From assembly GCA_033032175.1 (NCBI GenBank), contig CM065321.1:15026501-15090500 (forward strand): a stretch of 64,000 nucleotides of DNA. Direction: 5' to 3'. This document shows positions 28,601-38,998 of this stretch, piece after piece (the stretch's first letter is position 1; each line of letters opens with the position of its first letter). This DNA is from Saturnia japonica. Its lineage: Eukaryota; Arthropoda; Insecta; Lepidoptera; Saturniidae. The notes under the pieces were generated by a model, which saw only the letters and a list, made by a program, of their open reading frames with translations, was not told where the DNA came from and searched no databases. Position numbers and translations under genes: made by a program.

Positions 28601-31600
28601 AAGTCAGTAAGTACCTATTGTTTTCTAATATTAAAACATTACATTTTTTATGCCTTAAAGACATACATAACTAGCAAATACCAAAGACCTGAGGAAAGAA
28701 GTGGGATTGTACGATAAATTGAAATAATTCACTGTTCTCGAAATATCTGCAATCGTCTAGAATCTGTCCGAAACATCAAGATTCGAGTATATATTTGTAG
28801 CTATGAAAAGACATCTTGTCTGAATGATCATGTAATGTCTAAAAATAGTTCCCTCGCCTTCTTTAAACGATGTCATAAAGTTCAAGGTCATTCTAGTGAT
28901 ATCGACCTCGTTCTATTTGAGCATATAAGCGAGCCGTGTTCCGAGCCTGGACAGCTCAGGACGACCAAGTGGAAACAACAAACGATAAAATTAAGAAATC
29001 TGCAAGATGACCGTGGAGCAATTTAACAAAAGATACCTTAATATAGTGAGTTTCTTTGAGTTTTGTTTCTCTAAGTACGAATAAATTATGTATGTAAAAT
29101 ATATTGGCATTTTCATATACCACAGATATAACAATATCATCTATTATCCATTTTCCTCTACAGAATGCCAAGAATACATTTGGAAAAGCAAGCTCATATC
29201 GAAGCAAGCGAAGCACAAAAAATATTGTAAGTAAGCCTGCAATCGGTCACGCTAATTTTTATTAGGCATTAATTTGATTTGTCGGAGAATCTAATCCATT
29301 TCTTTTAAAGATTGTTTGAAAGGTTATCCAGGTAACGTTTTTCTCGAAAGGTGCTATAGGGCCCGGAAGGAACCATATCCATGGTAGAAACAAACCTTTT
29401 TTGGTTTAAACGTAGATAAACCCGTCATGACATACATGAGACATGAGTGACATGAGATTTTGAGATGCAGTGGAAGTATTTTGTCACAAACGTAACATTG
29501 TCATACTAAAGTATTTTGTAAAATCTATAAATGATTATGTTAGAGTATCCATTGTGTTGAAAAAATATGGAATTAGGTAATCATCAATCATGAAGAATAG
29601 TTTTATGCTTTTAGGTGATGACGTAAATGACGAGATCGTTAATAGCATTTTTGTCACGGGAGATGCGTCTGCACATCCACAAGAGTTTCCACATATGGTA
29701 AATAGAAATATATTTATATTTTCATCAGGTTTCCTAAATACGTTACAATTTATGTATTACTTAGATCGGTTACCAACAGGGTAAATGCAAGGTGTTCTTA
29801 AAAAAGACTTAGAAATTAATCTTCTGGTCTGGAATATTTATGGTAGTTTCTATTGTACTTTAAAGGCAGCGGTAACCATGTACCTAGTACTCGGCTTTTC
29901 TATATTTAATTACAATTTTTTTTTCTACAAAACGAAAGATAATTTGTAAAAAAAGTATATCAACTTAGATCTTTATAATTACTGCATATAATCCTAATTA
30001 TTTTCTACCAGGCAGCTGTTGGGTGGAAGTCCGTAAAAGGAACCTGGTTGTTCAAATGTGGGAGTTTTCTAATTAGCTCTAACTTTGTTGTGACTGCAGC
30101 ACATTGTACCAGTGCCTCAGAAGCTGACGCTGAGCTCGCAGATCCCTATCCAAAGATAGTAAGATTTGGACATGAGAATATTGATTCTAAGGTAAGTCAT
30201 ACTTCAAATGGTTTTTAGTATATATTAATGCCTTATGTATTCTTAGCTGCTTACAGTTAACGCGTTTTTTTATATATCTTGAATTTAATCATTTTCGTAA
30301 TTATAATTCAATGCATTAATGTATAAATGAGATCTCATAGCATATTATGATGATCTCATATATAAGTCCAAAGTAACAATAAACGTAGTCTGAAAAGGCG
30401 AAAATCTGTTTTGTTTTTTTTTTACTTTCATGAACACAAACATACACAAAACTTCTCTCTATTCTTCTGTTTTAGTTCCCTCATGAAAGTAGAAGAATAG
30501 ATGTAACTATATCAAGTATAATAACACACCCGAATTATAAATCACCAACAAAGTACAATGATATTGCATTACTAAAATTAGTTAAAGATGTAGAATTTTC
30601 AAACTCAATATCACCAGCATGTCTGTGGGCTTCAAACGATATATCCAAACTGGGAAATGTTGGTACTGCAACTAGGTGGGGAGTTTTAAAAGAAGGTAAT
30701 TCTTTAGTGTCTCTATATTATACCATTTAAAGTGTATTAAGTGAACGAAAGACTGAGATTTGGCATGGTTAAAGTTTATATGGAGAAGGAGTGCAGAAAG
30801 CTAATTTTATTTCTATAATATCTGTTACTAATATATTAAATTATTACTGTGAATCCTAAGCCGATCAGTGCCATTGAACTTAGACCCCCCCAAAATATTG
30901 ACATTGTCATTGAACGAAAAGTGACAGCAATTGATGTAGATAATAGAAATATAATAGAAAAATACTCAATATTTATGAATACTATAAATGTCAAACAGAA
31001 AATTGTCTATGATCAAAAAGTCGCTGCTCGAATTTCGACCTTACGGTTATCGCTAGTTTTAATTATAGTAAAAGGCAACCACGTCGAGTCCATATTATTT
31101 TGTTATAACATGTATTTTAATCGAAAGATCTTTTGACCTATTTGTATCTCGTTAATTAAATTTACAAAAATAATACATTTTATATACATTTAATGCATAG
31201 CAGATAATAATAATAATGCATTGATGGTGGGCTAATAATACATGTATAATATATAAATTAAAATTGAAGAACTTTATAATAATTTCGATCTTAAAAGGAT
31301 GTGTGTACTAAAGAGTTGAATGAATAATACAGACAAAAATCACAAGTCATATTATAAAAATGACACGCGAGTGATCAAAATGTTGCAATAAGTTGAGATA
31401 TTTTTCAAAGTGCACAAGAAAGCTTGACAGACAAGAAAGACTGAGTGTGTATCCATAACAATCAAAAATATGTAAAGGTTGCTAGTATATTATTATTTAC
31501 TCATTTTCAGTGAACAGGTAGTCTCGATATTTCACCACAACTCCAAGCTGGTCAACTTAATATCAATAATACCAAGGAATGCAACGACCTGTTAAAAAAC

Positions 31601-32071
31601 TTCTGCAATAGAAACTGGTGTGGAGTGGATAAAGATCAAATCTGCGCCGGCAATTTGACCGGTGGCGTTGATGCCTGTCAGGTTTGTAATTTCATTCTAT
31701 TTTTCGTTTATTGTACCTAAGTTGTAATCATATAGACTGCGTTTATAAATTTTCATTAAGACCAAATTGTAGAGAAGTACTATAGACCAGGTGATAATTA
31801 ATTTGCAAAATAAGTTTTTATATAATTCATTTATTATCATTATTATTATGATAGTTATTTTACTTTATTGAAGGCATTATACTTACAGGGTGATTCCGGA
31901 GGTCCGATACAAATCAAGATTCCTGTCGAAACTGAACGGAACTTTTATCTTGTTTTTGGCGTGACATCGTTTGGAATCGGCTGTGGTCATCCGAAAATTC
32001 CGGGAGTTTATACAAAAGTGTCCAGTTTTATTTACTGGATAGAGAATATTGTATGGCCAAAGACATCATAG
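25637..32071 (+). CDS. Gene B: trypsin-like serine protease, snake/clip-SP-like (10 exons, apparently complete)
   Basis: Exons: 25637-25676, 25811-25962, 27256-27303, 28447-28606, 29164-29226, 29615-29697, 30012-30191, 30476-30695, 31518-31681 and 31889-32071; 430 codons plus TAG. Order in the protein: hydrophobic start MKNLLVFIVIIYI, a helical charged segment (about 15-64), the 16-residue micro-exon, a Thr-rich linker, RISEVKCQEYIW, SIF-VTGD (168-171) where IVGG is expected, TAAHC (His213), DIALLKL (Asp271), DACQGDSGGP (S1 Asp367, Ser373) and the C-terminal helix. The triad and trypsin pocket are intact, but the new N-terminus lacks the second Gly and the conserved T-G-W-G is T-R-W-G (Arg309). 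It may be an active protease with altered activation or a drifting duplicate. The first two exons are the least certain. Confidence 0.85.
25811..25962 (+). CDS. Gene B exon 2: helical pro-segment
   Basis: The frame is open after AGTCAG and runs to donor GTAAGT, phase 0. It encodes a charged, probably helical stretch including TWKTIKQEDMLNRLK and ELIEEYLKNGD. A second in-phase acceptor (ATTAG, exon from 25835) would shorten it by eight codons. No counterpart is seen for gene A because that region lies outside the window. Confidence 0.5.
26695..27050 (-). mobile_element. RTE-type LINE fragment in gene B intron
   Basis: The minus strand reads KAFDWCVLPVMIYYTKTW, then MERTMLRISLRDKIKNEEI and RITKLKWQWTEFL, the C-terminal region also present in the RTE element at 59028-59903. 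It is frameshifted and truncated. A local triplication of CTTAGGAC-like 8-mers lies at 26959-26983. Confidence 0.75.
27256..27303 (+). CDS. Gene B micro-exon (48 bp)
   Basis: Acceptor CTTTCAG, donor GTAAGT, phase 0 on both sides. It encodes IDDRWIWGVALPITYK and is homologous in position, length and D-x-R-W-x-W-G pattern to 517-564 of gene A. Confidence 0.7.
27322..27480 (+). repeat. Dispersed repeat family B
   Basis: It starts 19 bp after the micro-exon donor: TCGACTTCAACAAGAGACGG, TTCAGCCATAACTTCTTTAC. Confidence 0.6.
27722..28425 (+). repeat. Lepidopteran-type repeat H3 in gene B intron
   Basis: It begins CGTGCCCGCAGCTGCGCTCT and ends near CTCAATTTTATTAAATGTATAGAT. The same two ends frame 46579-47094 and, inverted, 55850-56325. 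It is non-coding. Confidence 0.55.
28447..28606 (+). CDS. Gene B exon: Thr-rich linker
   Basis: After acceptor GATACAG it encodes 53 codons rich in Thr, Gln and Ala, then NCELYNPPMP and FPNRRISEV, ending phase 1 at GTAAGT. It matches the 166-bp exon of gene A. Confidence 0.82.
29164..29226 (+). CDS. Gene B exon: CQEYIW segment
   Basis: 63 bp, acceptor CTCTACAG, donor GTAAGT. It encodes KCQEYIWKSKL and a basic tail, and has the same length and phase as in gene A. Confidence 0.87.
29615..29697 (+). CDS. Gene B exon: activation junction
   Basis: It completes a split Cys codon and reads DDVNDEIVNSIF, VTGDASAHPQEFPHM. It is five codons shorter than in gene A. The position of IVGG is taken by VTGD, and Phe precedes it. 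Confidence 0.85.
30012..30191 (+). CDS. Gene B exon: catalytic His
   Basis: 180 bp, encoding AAVGWKSVKGTWLFKCGS and FVVTAAHCTSASEA. The histidine and its cysteine are intact. Confidence 0.92.
30476..30695 (+). CDS. Gene B exon: catalytic Asp
   Basis: 220 bp, encoding ITHPNY, YNDIALLKLV, SPACLW and ATRWGVLKE. The glycine of TGWG is replaced by Arg through a GGG-to-AGG type change. The donor is a standard GTAATT. Confidence 0.9.
30712..31056 (+). mobile_element. Non-autonomous Helitron-like element, gene B intron copy
   Basis: About 345 bp. The 5' end TCTATATTATACC is slightly deleted against TCTATATATTAATACG in other copies. The interior has TGGCATGGTTAAAGTTTAT and CCCCAAAATATTGACATTG, and the 3' end is CGCTAG before TTTT. 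It starts 17 bp inside the intron after the catalytic Asp exon. Confidence 0.7.
31518..31681 (+). CDS. Gene B exon: S1 pocket segment
   Basis: Two AG sites lie seven bases apart. Only the second (TGAACAG) keeps the frame; the first would give TAG within three codons. It encodes SLDISPQLQAG, NWCGVDKDQICAGN and GGVDACQ. Confidence 0.9.
31889..32071 (+). CDS. Gene B terminal exon: catalytic Ser
   Basis: GDSGGPIQIKIP follows acceptor ACTTACAG. The exon includes [18 protein letters not shown] and SSFIYWIENIVW and ends in TAG. Confidence 0.92.
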   Translation, partial: GDSGGPIQIKIPVETERNFYLVFGVTSFGIGCGHPKIPGVYTKVSSFIYWIENIVWPKTS

Positions 32072-32198
32072 AAAGTACTTGTATAGTAATTAAAATAGTT
32101 TGAAGTGTAAATATTGTCTATTTCATCTCTAATTTTAATAGAATATATTTGAACGATATAATCTTTTTTCGATGTGGTGATGCAGATGCGGATGCGAA

Positions 32199-32204
32199 AA
32201 TAAA
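32199..32204 (+). terminator. Poly(A) signal of gene B
   Basis: A canonical AATAAA lies 128 bp after the gene B stop codon, a normal distance for an insect 3' UTR. This is the polyadenylation hexamer, not a bacterial terminator. Confidence 0.6.
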
Positions 32205-32739
32205 ATATAAAATTAACAAAAAGAAAAAGAGCTTTCGTCGCCTGCCCTGGAGTGTTCACACCAAATCTTAGGTACCAAATAAAAATACGTACTCACCAAT
32301 TCGGACAACTCGAACTCCTGAACGGCAAGACTTGATTTTTTTGCGATGCGGATTCTAATTCTTCAATATTTTACTTATATAACACAGCGGAAAAATATAT
32401 TTGCCTTTTTCACAATGACATAATATGTAAGACAAATGTGACGTGCATGCGCGTGCGGGATTTATCCATAGCGCCCGAGTGGCGGATGGCGGAACTAGCG
32501 CCGATGAGTCATCAGTACTCTGATCATTTCAGGAGACGAAATTGGTCGAGTGGATCATACGATACCTTTAAATGGCACCTTGGATTTCATGGGAATGTGT
32601 AAACGTATAAAAATCCAATGCGACGTAGACACGATTTTAGAAGTCCTTCGATGGTGACAATTTTTCTTATTGTATGAATAGTTGTATGTTGAAAAGTTAA
32701 TTATGGCTTTAGATTAGCATGGTATGACACGTTATTAAT

Positions 32740-32875
32740 AGGGTCGAAGGCCATAAAACTAGAAGAATATAGAGTATGAAAATGGATATAGAGGAAAACT
32801 GCAAAAGGTATGGATGGATTGTGTAAGGAACGGAAGGAAAAGGGGTAAGAAGAAGAAGAAGTAATTATTTGTTTT
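32740..32875 (+). mobile_element. Possible LINE C-terminal remnant
   Basis: The plus strand reads YRGKLQKVWMDCVRNG, resembling the R-G-x-x-x-x-x-W-x-D motif at the end of RTE-type ORFs. It is very short. Confidence 0.35.
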
Positions 32876-33454
32876 TTAAATATACTTCTTTCCGTTCTTC
32901 GTTTATAGTTTGAAATATTGGGAGATGTTTGATACATTTGGAGTATCAGGAGAACAGCATAAATAAAGGAGCAGTGGCAATGAGAAGAGAGTTGCGTGCG
33001 GGACGGAGGGTCTATCCAATTTCTTTTAAATTTATGAATTATTTCAATAAAGAAGGGGAAATACGTACAGAGTAACACAGGTGGCTTATTTCGTATTTAC
33101 TGAGTTCTAACATACAGCTGACGATAGCATTGTGCGATCCCATCGGCTTTCACAAACCTATAAAAACGTAATCTCGCCGCTCTCTTTTGTTCCAGTGTAA
33201 TGGCTATGTTGAAAACTTAGCTTTCCATATTAAGAATTTTTCTTTACGGAAAGCTTTTGTGTAAATGTTAATTTTTTCTTTAAATGTACCTGTTCATACA
33301 CCATTTATTTTATCTCTTGAGAATATCTTGACGCATTCAAATTATTTTTCTAAAAAAGAAAAGCCTCTCTGTATTTCCTTTTCAATTCTGTTTTAAGAAA
33401 ATGCTGATAGCCTTAATGGTAGACACAGACAACGGGTATAACAGCAGACTTAAA

Positions 33455-33770
33455 ATCTGTGAAATTTTATAAACTGTAGTCAGATTAGATTTCATTTTAA
33501 TTGCAATTTTACTTATAATTATAGGGAAAGAATTAAATTTTGCACCGATTTCATATAATAAGTCGAAAATTGATTAAATACTTCATCACCTACTACTACT
33601 ACTGACCCTGTGAAAATATACGTAAATGGTTCATAAATTTCTCATAAAACATTATACAGGCAACAATAAAACTAACCTTCAGTCCTCGTAACTGGATATC
33701 TGAAGACGTGGAATTAAGGATTGTTTGTTACACAGTTGTGTAACAAAACAATTTAATGACTCGCGTTCTG
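33455..33770 (+). repeat. Duplicated 3' flank, gene B side
   Basis: It aligns with the two halves of gene A's 3' flank. It begins 1.4 kb after the gene B stop, so either material was inserted between 32080 and 33455 or this flank belongs to another, lost protease copy. The block at 33655-33703 is almost identical to 19142-19191. Confidence 0.75.
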
Positions 33771-33986
33771 TTAATAAACTTAAATATTAAATCATGATTT
33801 ATCATGCATATGATTTGAGCTTCCTTTTCAGGTCGTCATTCCTTAAGCATATTCGTATATACTCTATGTTCGAAATTTGATAGTAATTGCATTACGATCG
33901 GAGAACAGTACCTACACTTTACATTAAAATAGATTATAGTCCGCATCGATGATCGACATCGGCGAGCTAATACATGTTAATATAAA

Positions 33987-34343
33987 CTAGCGATCGCCAT
34001 AACCTCGAAATTTAACCAACGACTTCTTCATCATAGACTATTTTCTGTTTGATATTTACAGTACTCACAAACAATTAGTATTATCTACATCACTTGCTGT
34101 CACTTTTCGTTGAGTGACAGTGTCAATATTTTGGGGGGTCTAAGTTCAATGGCACTTGTCGGGTTAGAATTCGCAGTAATAATTTATTTTACTTAATATA
34201 TTAGTAACAGATATTATAAATAAATTTTAGCTTTCTGCGCTCCTCCATATAAACTTTAACCATCCCAAATCTCACAGTCTCTCGTGCATGCAATACGCAT
34301 AAAAAGGTACCGAAAGCTTTTGCTTCACGTATTAATATATAGA
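33987..34343 (-). mobile_element. Non-autonomous Helitron-like element, complete copy
   Basis: On the minus strand it starts TCTATATATTAATACGTGAA and ends GCGATCGCTAG, 357 bp. The host bases are A on the 5' side and T on the 3' side, with no target duplication, as expected for Helitrons. The palindrome GCGATCGC just before CTAG may form the usual terminal hairpin. Confidence 0.8.
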
Positions 34344-34574
34344 TATCTGGGCGACCGAGCTGAGCTCGGTTTCTTATAAACAAAAAAAGAAATCACCTAT
34401 CTACGTAAACTTGGAATGTAAAACATTATCTAAATGCGAAGTTTCATCGAAATCATTGGAGCCGTTTCCAAGAAAGTAATTACATATATATATACACAAG
34501 AATTGCTCACTTAATATAATAAGATAAAATTGAATTGTGCACTTCATCTACTTGTCAATTTTTCCTATTATTAT

Positions 34575-34895
34575 CAGTTTTTTTTTTTGTCATTTTGTTC
34601 TTCTTCTCTTGGCGCCGCAATAGCACTTACCAATTTCAATGTTTTTGAGCCTTTGTAGAATTTTCTAATATCCAAAGGGAGGTCTGGCAAGATGTTTGCT
34701 CCCTTGCCAGAACTATTTAATGGGTTTTTGGGATATCTCAAAATAAAAGTTTCCAATTTATATTTACAATCCACGTATGTAGATACAATACCCAAACTAT
34801 ATAACGTAAAAATATCTAATTTAATGAATTAAAATAAAAACCACAATATGTTAGCTCAAATTCCCATCAAAAACATCAAGTCAAAATGAAATTTA
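34575..34895 (+). repeat. Dispersed repeat family K
   Basis: It begins GTTCTTCTTCTCTTGGCGCC, has GCAAGATGTTTGCTCCCTTG, and ends near ATTCCCATCAAAAACATC. Other copies: 40770-40890, 42672-42910, 57365-57712; inverted pieces at 51245-51360 and 54459-54574. Confidence 0.65.
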
Positions 34896-34973
34896 TTTCT
34901 TAACTTTAATCGTTGTCCGAGCGTTCCGTGTCAGCCATTAAATAAAAAGATGTAACTATATTTTATTCTTATA

Positions 34974-35359
34974 ATATGTATTAAAAACCACGTCGGATCC
35001 GTGAAGGTGCTATCACCTGTATGGAGATTATATTCTGTTTATGTTATCTATTTCAGATTATAAGTAAAAAAATTATGTTAAATGAGGAAAATTACATGGC
35101 AATACAGGTGGCGCGGCGCCGGGTACCGCCATACTATCAAACGTATCGCTGCGCCGCGCCGGGCTTGGAGACGGTGTTGTCTCACGTTTTAAAAATTAGC
35201 TAAATTTTAGGGAAGCCAAAACTTAAATGTGTTAATTTTAAATCGCAATAACATTTTTATTTTAATAATAAATAATATTTTGATATTTTATTTGCTAATG
35301 TCATTGGGGTACCTATATACCCTTTTCAGATTCGACGGGGTTTTTAATACACATTGTAT
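34974..35359. mobile_element. MITE M, copy 2
   Basis: The ends ATATGTATTAAAAACCACGT and ACGGGGTTTTTAATACACAT are inverted repeats. The GC-rich self-complementary core is at 35109-35165. It aligns along its whole length with 14462-14860 but differs in the core and carries a short AT insertion near 35275. Confidence 0.82.
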
Positions 35360-36985
35360 TGTTTTGTTACTTTGTTAGTAGATAATAAATAAATTATAAA
35401 AATTTCTACGCTGGATCTCGCGATGACTAAGGTAGGTAATGCGTGTCTCATTTTGAAACAAGTTTATGTTTAACTATCAGGAGAACATCATTATTATAAA
35501 AACGCGTGTACAAAATTAGGCTTAAATACCATTACAGGTTTTATACATTTCAAAACATAAACCGACTTGAGCGTTCGATTGTTTTGAGATGTATCCAGAA
35601 TTACATTTCGGTGTAAAGCGAGGAAGGCTTAACAATAATCTTCCATTTGAGAGAGTTATTTGTCTACGAGATAGATGGTAACAATAGTTTATTCCAAACA
35701 AAAATATCCTTTATTCCACGTAAAATATATCACTTTATTTTTGTAGATTTACTTTATAAAACATAACATAATTCGATTTTATTTTAAGTGAGCTGTAATA
35801 CTATAATATATCTACAAGTATTATGAGAAACTTTGAATTTGGATAATGTTTGACATTCTAAGTTTACCTGGATAAGAATTTTCAGATATTTCTTTTGTGT
35901 AAGACCGATCGCATCTGTTTCCCCTAGATATTAAAAATGAAATCAAAAGTAGTGGTTGCCAACTAACTCGCCGCCAGAATAAAATGCTTCGTCGTATGGC
36001 AATACTTATTATCTGATTGAGGTATTAGGCAGACTTCTGGTCACAATATGTATACCAGTTGACTCTTTAGTTCTTTGAAAATACTGTGTGCACTCGGACC
36101 CCACGGTCCCAGGGTTTCACCTCCAAAAATGTAGCCCAATCAGGAAACTGTTGTCTAATATAGATAAAAACAATAACAAAATTTTAATATATCTTTCCAT
36201 CTGACTGTAAAATCGATAATAATATTTTTAAAAGAAAATGTAAAGTTAAAAATGTAAAAATATTCAAAAATTTCGCCACGATCGCAACCGAATACAAGTT
36301 TTATGTATCATAAAACGCGAGCTTTATATGATCCGGTCGCGCCTCTACGGTTGTGTTGCATGTCGGTGTAACTCGTTCTGCGCGGCGCTCGTAACTCCTC
36401 AGTACGGTTCATTTGCGGTTTATTTCACTTGGTTACGAGATGAGACGATTGAAACTATTTATATAGAGTAGTTATTCCTTTATGGTCTGATCGATGCGTT
36501 TGATAATTCGTGTAAAAATAATTAAGCAAGAAAGTTGTTGCTAACCTATTCTTCTTTAATGGCAACGGGTGCCAGTTTTTTTTAAGTTAATTTTTGTACA
36601 GGTAAAACTTATGAGTTCGGGTTAAATGATACATTACCTTTTAAGTATTAAAGTTAATTCTCTTGAAAAGAAGCAATGTACGATGAAAATTAAAGGACAA
36701 ATAAAATCGTTCTTGAGCGATCACGATTATAATAGAGAGCCACAGTTTGAGTGTAACAGAACACGTGGACACAATATTTTTCCGTTATTCAGAGCTCAAG
36801 CAACGCTCTAAAAAGATGATGGCTGTATTATTAAAACTGTGCAGTGACTTTCTGTGGCAACTTAATGTGGACCATAACCAAACTATATCACGCAAATCGC
36901 CTCCAATATCATATAATATAGGGTCAAGTAACATAAAGTGTTATTATGAAGAGTTGGTCACAATATGCATGATGGTCGTGATACA
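35360..36985. other. Mostly AT-rich, with a GC-richer patch at 36320-36480
   Basis: No supported gene. The patch at 36320-36480 (TGATCCGGTCGCGCC, CGTTCTGCGCGGCGCTCGTA, then CTCAGTACGG, which resembles an insect initiator) could be a promoter, but no downstream exon is seen. Confidence 0.35.
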
Positions 36986-37264
36986 GATACCACCACCCCA
37001 CTTCATTACAGGATCTACACCGGCCGATCCCAGAACGCGATAAGCTTAAACGTACACTGTAGCTGATTGGCTGGCTACAACGTGGTATATGGTATTCGCG
37101 ATCAAGGTGAATACAATTCTCGTGCCCTAACGATCCAGCAATATTTAAGTATTCATATTTCTCATCATAAAATTTAAGATTGTTAATGCTCTTGTCGGTG
37201 GAGTAATATCCAGCTCTCTCTACAATGTGCCTTCCTCTTGATATCGTGATACGACACGACCCTT

Positions 37265-37530
37265 ATTTTTTCCTTCGCTTGCTGAATTCCTTCATTTGCT
37301 GAATGTATGTCTTCTTAGTCTTCCTCTCTTCCTCTTTCCCTCAATGTTTCCTTCTATTATAGTTTTAATAGGTCGTTGTGTCGAATCAAATGTTAAACTA
37401 AATATCCTCTCCGATTCTAGTAACATCCTTCTCTCTTTTACCATATTTAATACCTCTTCATTTGTTTGCTTTCCATCCAACTAATTCTGGCCATCCTCTT
37501 CGAGCACCACATTTCGAATGCTTCTCATCT
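37265..37530 (-). mobile_element. LINE ORF C-terminal remnant
   Basis: The minus strand reads MRSIRNVVLEEDGQN-stop, then LDGKQTNEEVLNMVKERRML, RPIKTIIEGNIEGKRKRGR and RLRRHT. The order (W-R-R, T-N-E-E-V-L, G-R-G-R-P) is that of the tail after the reverse transcriptase in RTE-like LINEs. Both ends are missing. Confidence 0.65.
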
Positions 37531-38900
37531 TTCCTCACCTCTCTTTGTGATTTAACACGTTTCACACATATAAACCTACGCTCCAAACATATATTTTTAT
37601 CATTTTATTTTTAACACGTTTTGATATTTTTGCTATAAATCGTAATTTGTATTTCTACTTAGAATAAATTCATACTAACATTGCGGAGTGATGGAGTTGT
37701 TTTGACCGACTGGGTTGCGATCACCACGGATATTGCAAAACTGCAAAGTCCGTCATAGTGATTCGCTTTTGCGTGTCGCATTTCGAGATCAGCTTGTGCA
37801 TATCTATTTATGGATGTCACTGTGCTTGCCACTGGAACGGTACCCACAATTTGCCGAACTACTATGAAAAAAAACTCACGAAATTATTTACTTATTTGAA
37901 CCCGCATATATATGGGGTTATAAATGAGATTTGTACAGCTAGTAAGGATATACGCAGCAGTGGAATTTAAAAAAGGATTTTATTAAAAGCAAATCTTTTT
38001 GAAGGGATATACCGACTTAGTTAACATGCAAATAATATGTATAAGTATAATTTTTTACCTCAACAAAAACAAAGTAAAAGTCTGCGTTATACTTTTTAAT
38101 ATGCTAACACAACCATCAACATATGTTCCGTGGGAAAAAAATGCAAATCATGGAGACCACTGGACCCAAACCCTTTTATGGGACCTCATAAATAACAGTT
38201 GGGTCCTGAACTGGGGAAAATATAAACACTGTTATTACACAACGTACCCTGTAAAAGTTGTGGGACATTTTACGGTAATATTTTCTAACCTTCCTGGATC
38301 TTATGACTTATTTATAAAGTTCTGTTGTATATACAGATAAATTCCACACGTAAACGTAAATAACATTTTCATAATACTCTATAGCTGACAATATGTTTAA
38401 AAATTAAAGTTGGTTACTTAATAATATTGGTCTATTGATAACAAGCCAAAATGTATACAAATCTGGAAAAGAAATTGATGATTTATTAAATTTTTCCTTG
38501 AGAATTTTAAGATTTTTATCTGTGAGTCACGTGATTGGAAATGCAAATCAGAAATCATGATGTCATCGTTCAATAAATATACTAAGTTGAGTACTATTGT
38601 ATTATTTTGTGAAAAATTATTACAGAGTGTGGAAATGGTGGCTATTTAGGTGCTAAAGAATTTCAAAATCAACTTTGCACATAATAATTTTAAGCTTAGT
38701 TTTATTTATTAAACAATGACGTCACTCGTGGTTACGTGACCGTAATATCGCGTTTTTGTGGCATATTTTTTTTTTTTTCAATCAAAAAGTAATTTTTAGT
38801 TTACTTTTAAATGTGTAATAGTTAACAATAATTAAATAACATAACATACCATCACGTCTGTATCCCCGAAGGGTTATGCAAAGGTGTACTAATATACACC
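37531..38900. other. AT-rich stretch, no supported gene
   Basis: A 113-codon ORF at 37999-38340 has no motif, signal peptide or splice context I can recognise, and I do not call it. Confidence 0.45.
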
Positions 38901-38904
38901 CACA

Positions 38905-38998
38905 GTTCTTCGGATATGTTTTTTAAGTTCCATATAATAGTGGGCGAGCCTATTGCCATTAATCGGGTACAAAGCCAAACTCCTAAACTAAACTCCAA
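38905..38998 (+). repeat. Dispersed repeat N, truncated by LINE
   Basis: CCATATAATAGTGGGCGAGC and TTGCCATTAATCGGGTACAA match 45007-45062, where the repeat continues with AAACCCAATAAAACTTTGT. Confidence 0.6.

Noticed and set aside
31511..31517. First AG (TTTTCAG at 31510) as the gene B acceptor
   Set aside because: It leads to TAG within three codons; the next AG at 31517 restores phase and matches the 164-bp exons of the paralogs.
37999..38340. 113-codon plus-strand ORF
   Set aside because: No domain, no signal peptide, AT-rich composition and no splice context; ORFs of this length are expected by chance in 64 kb.
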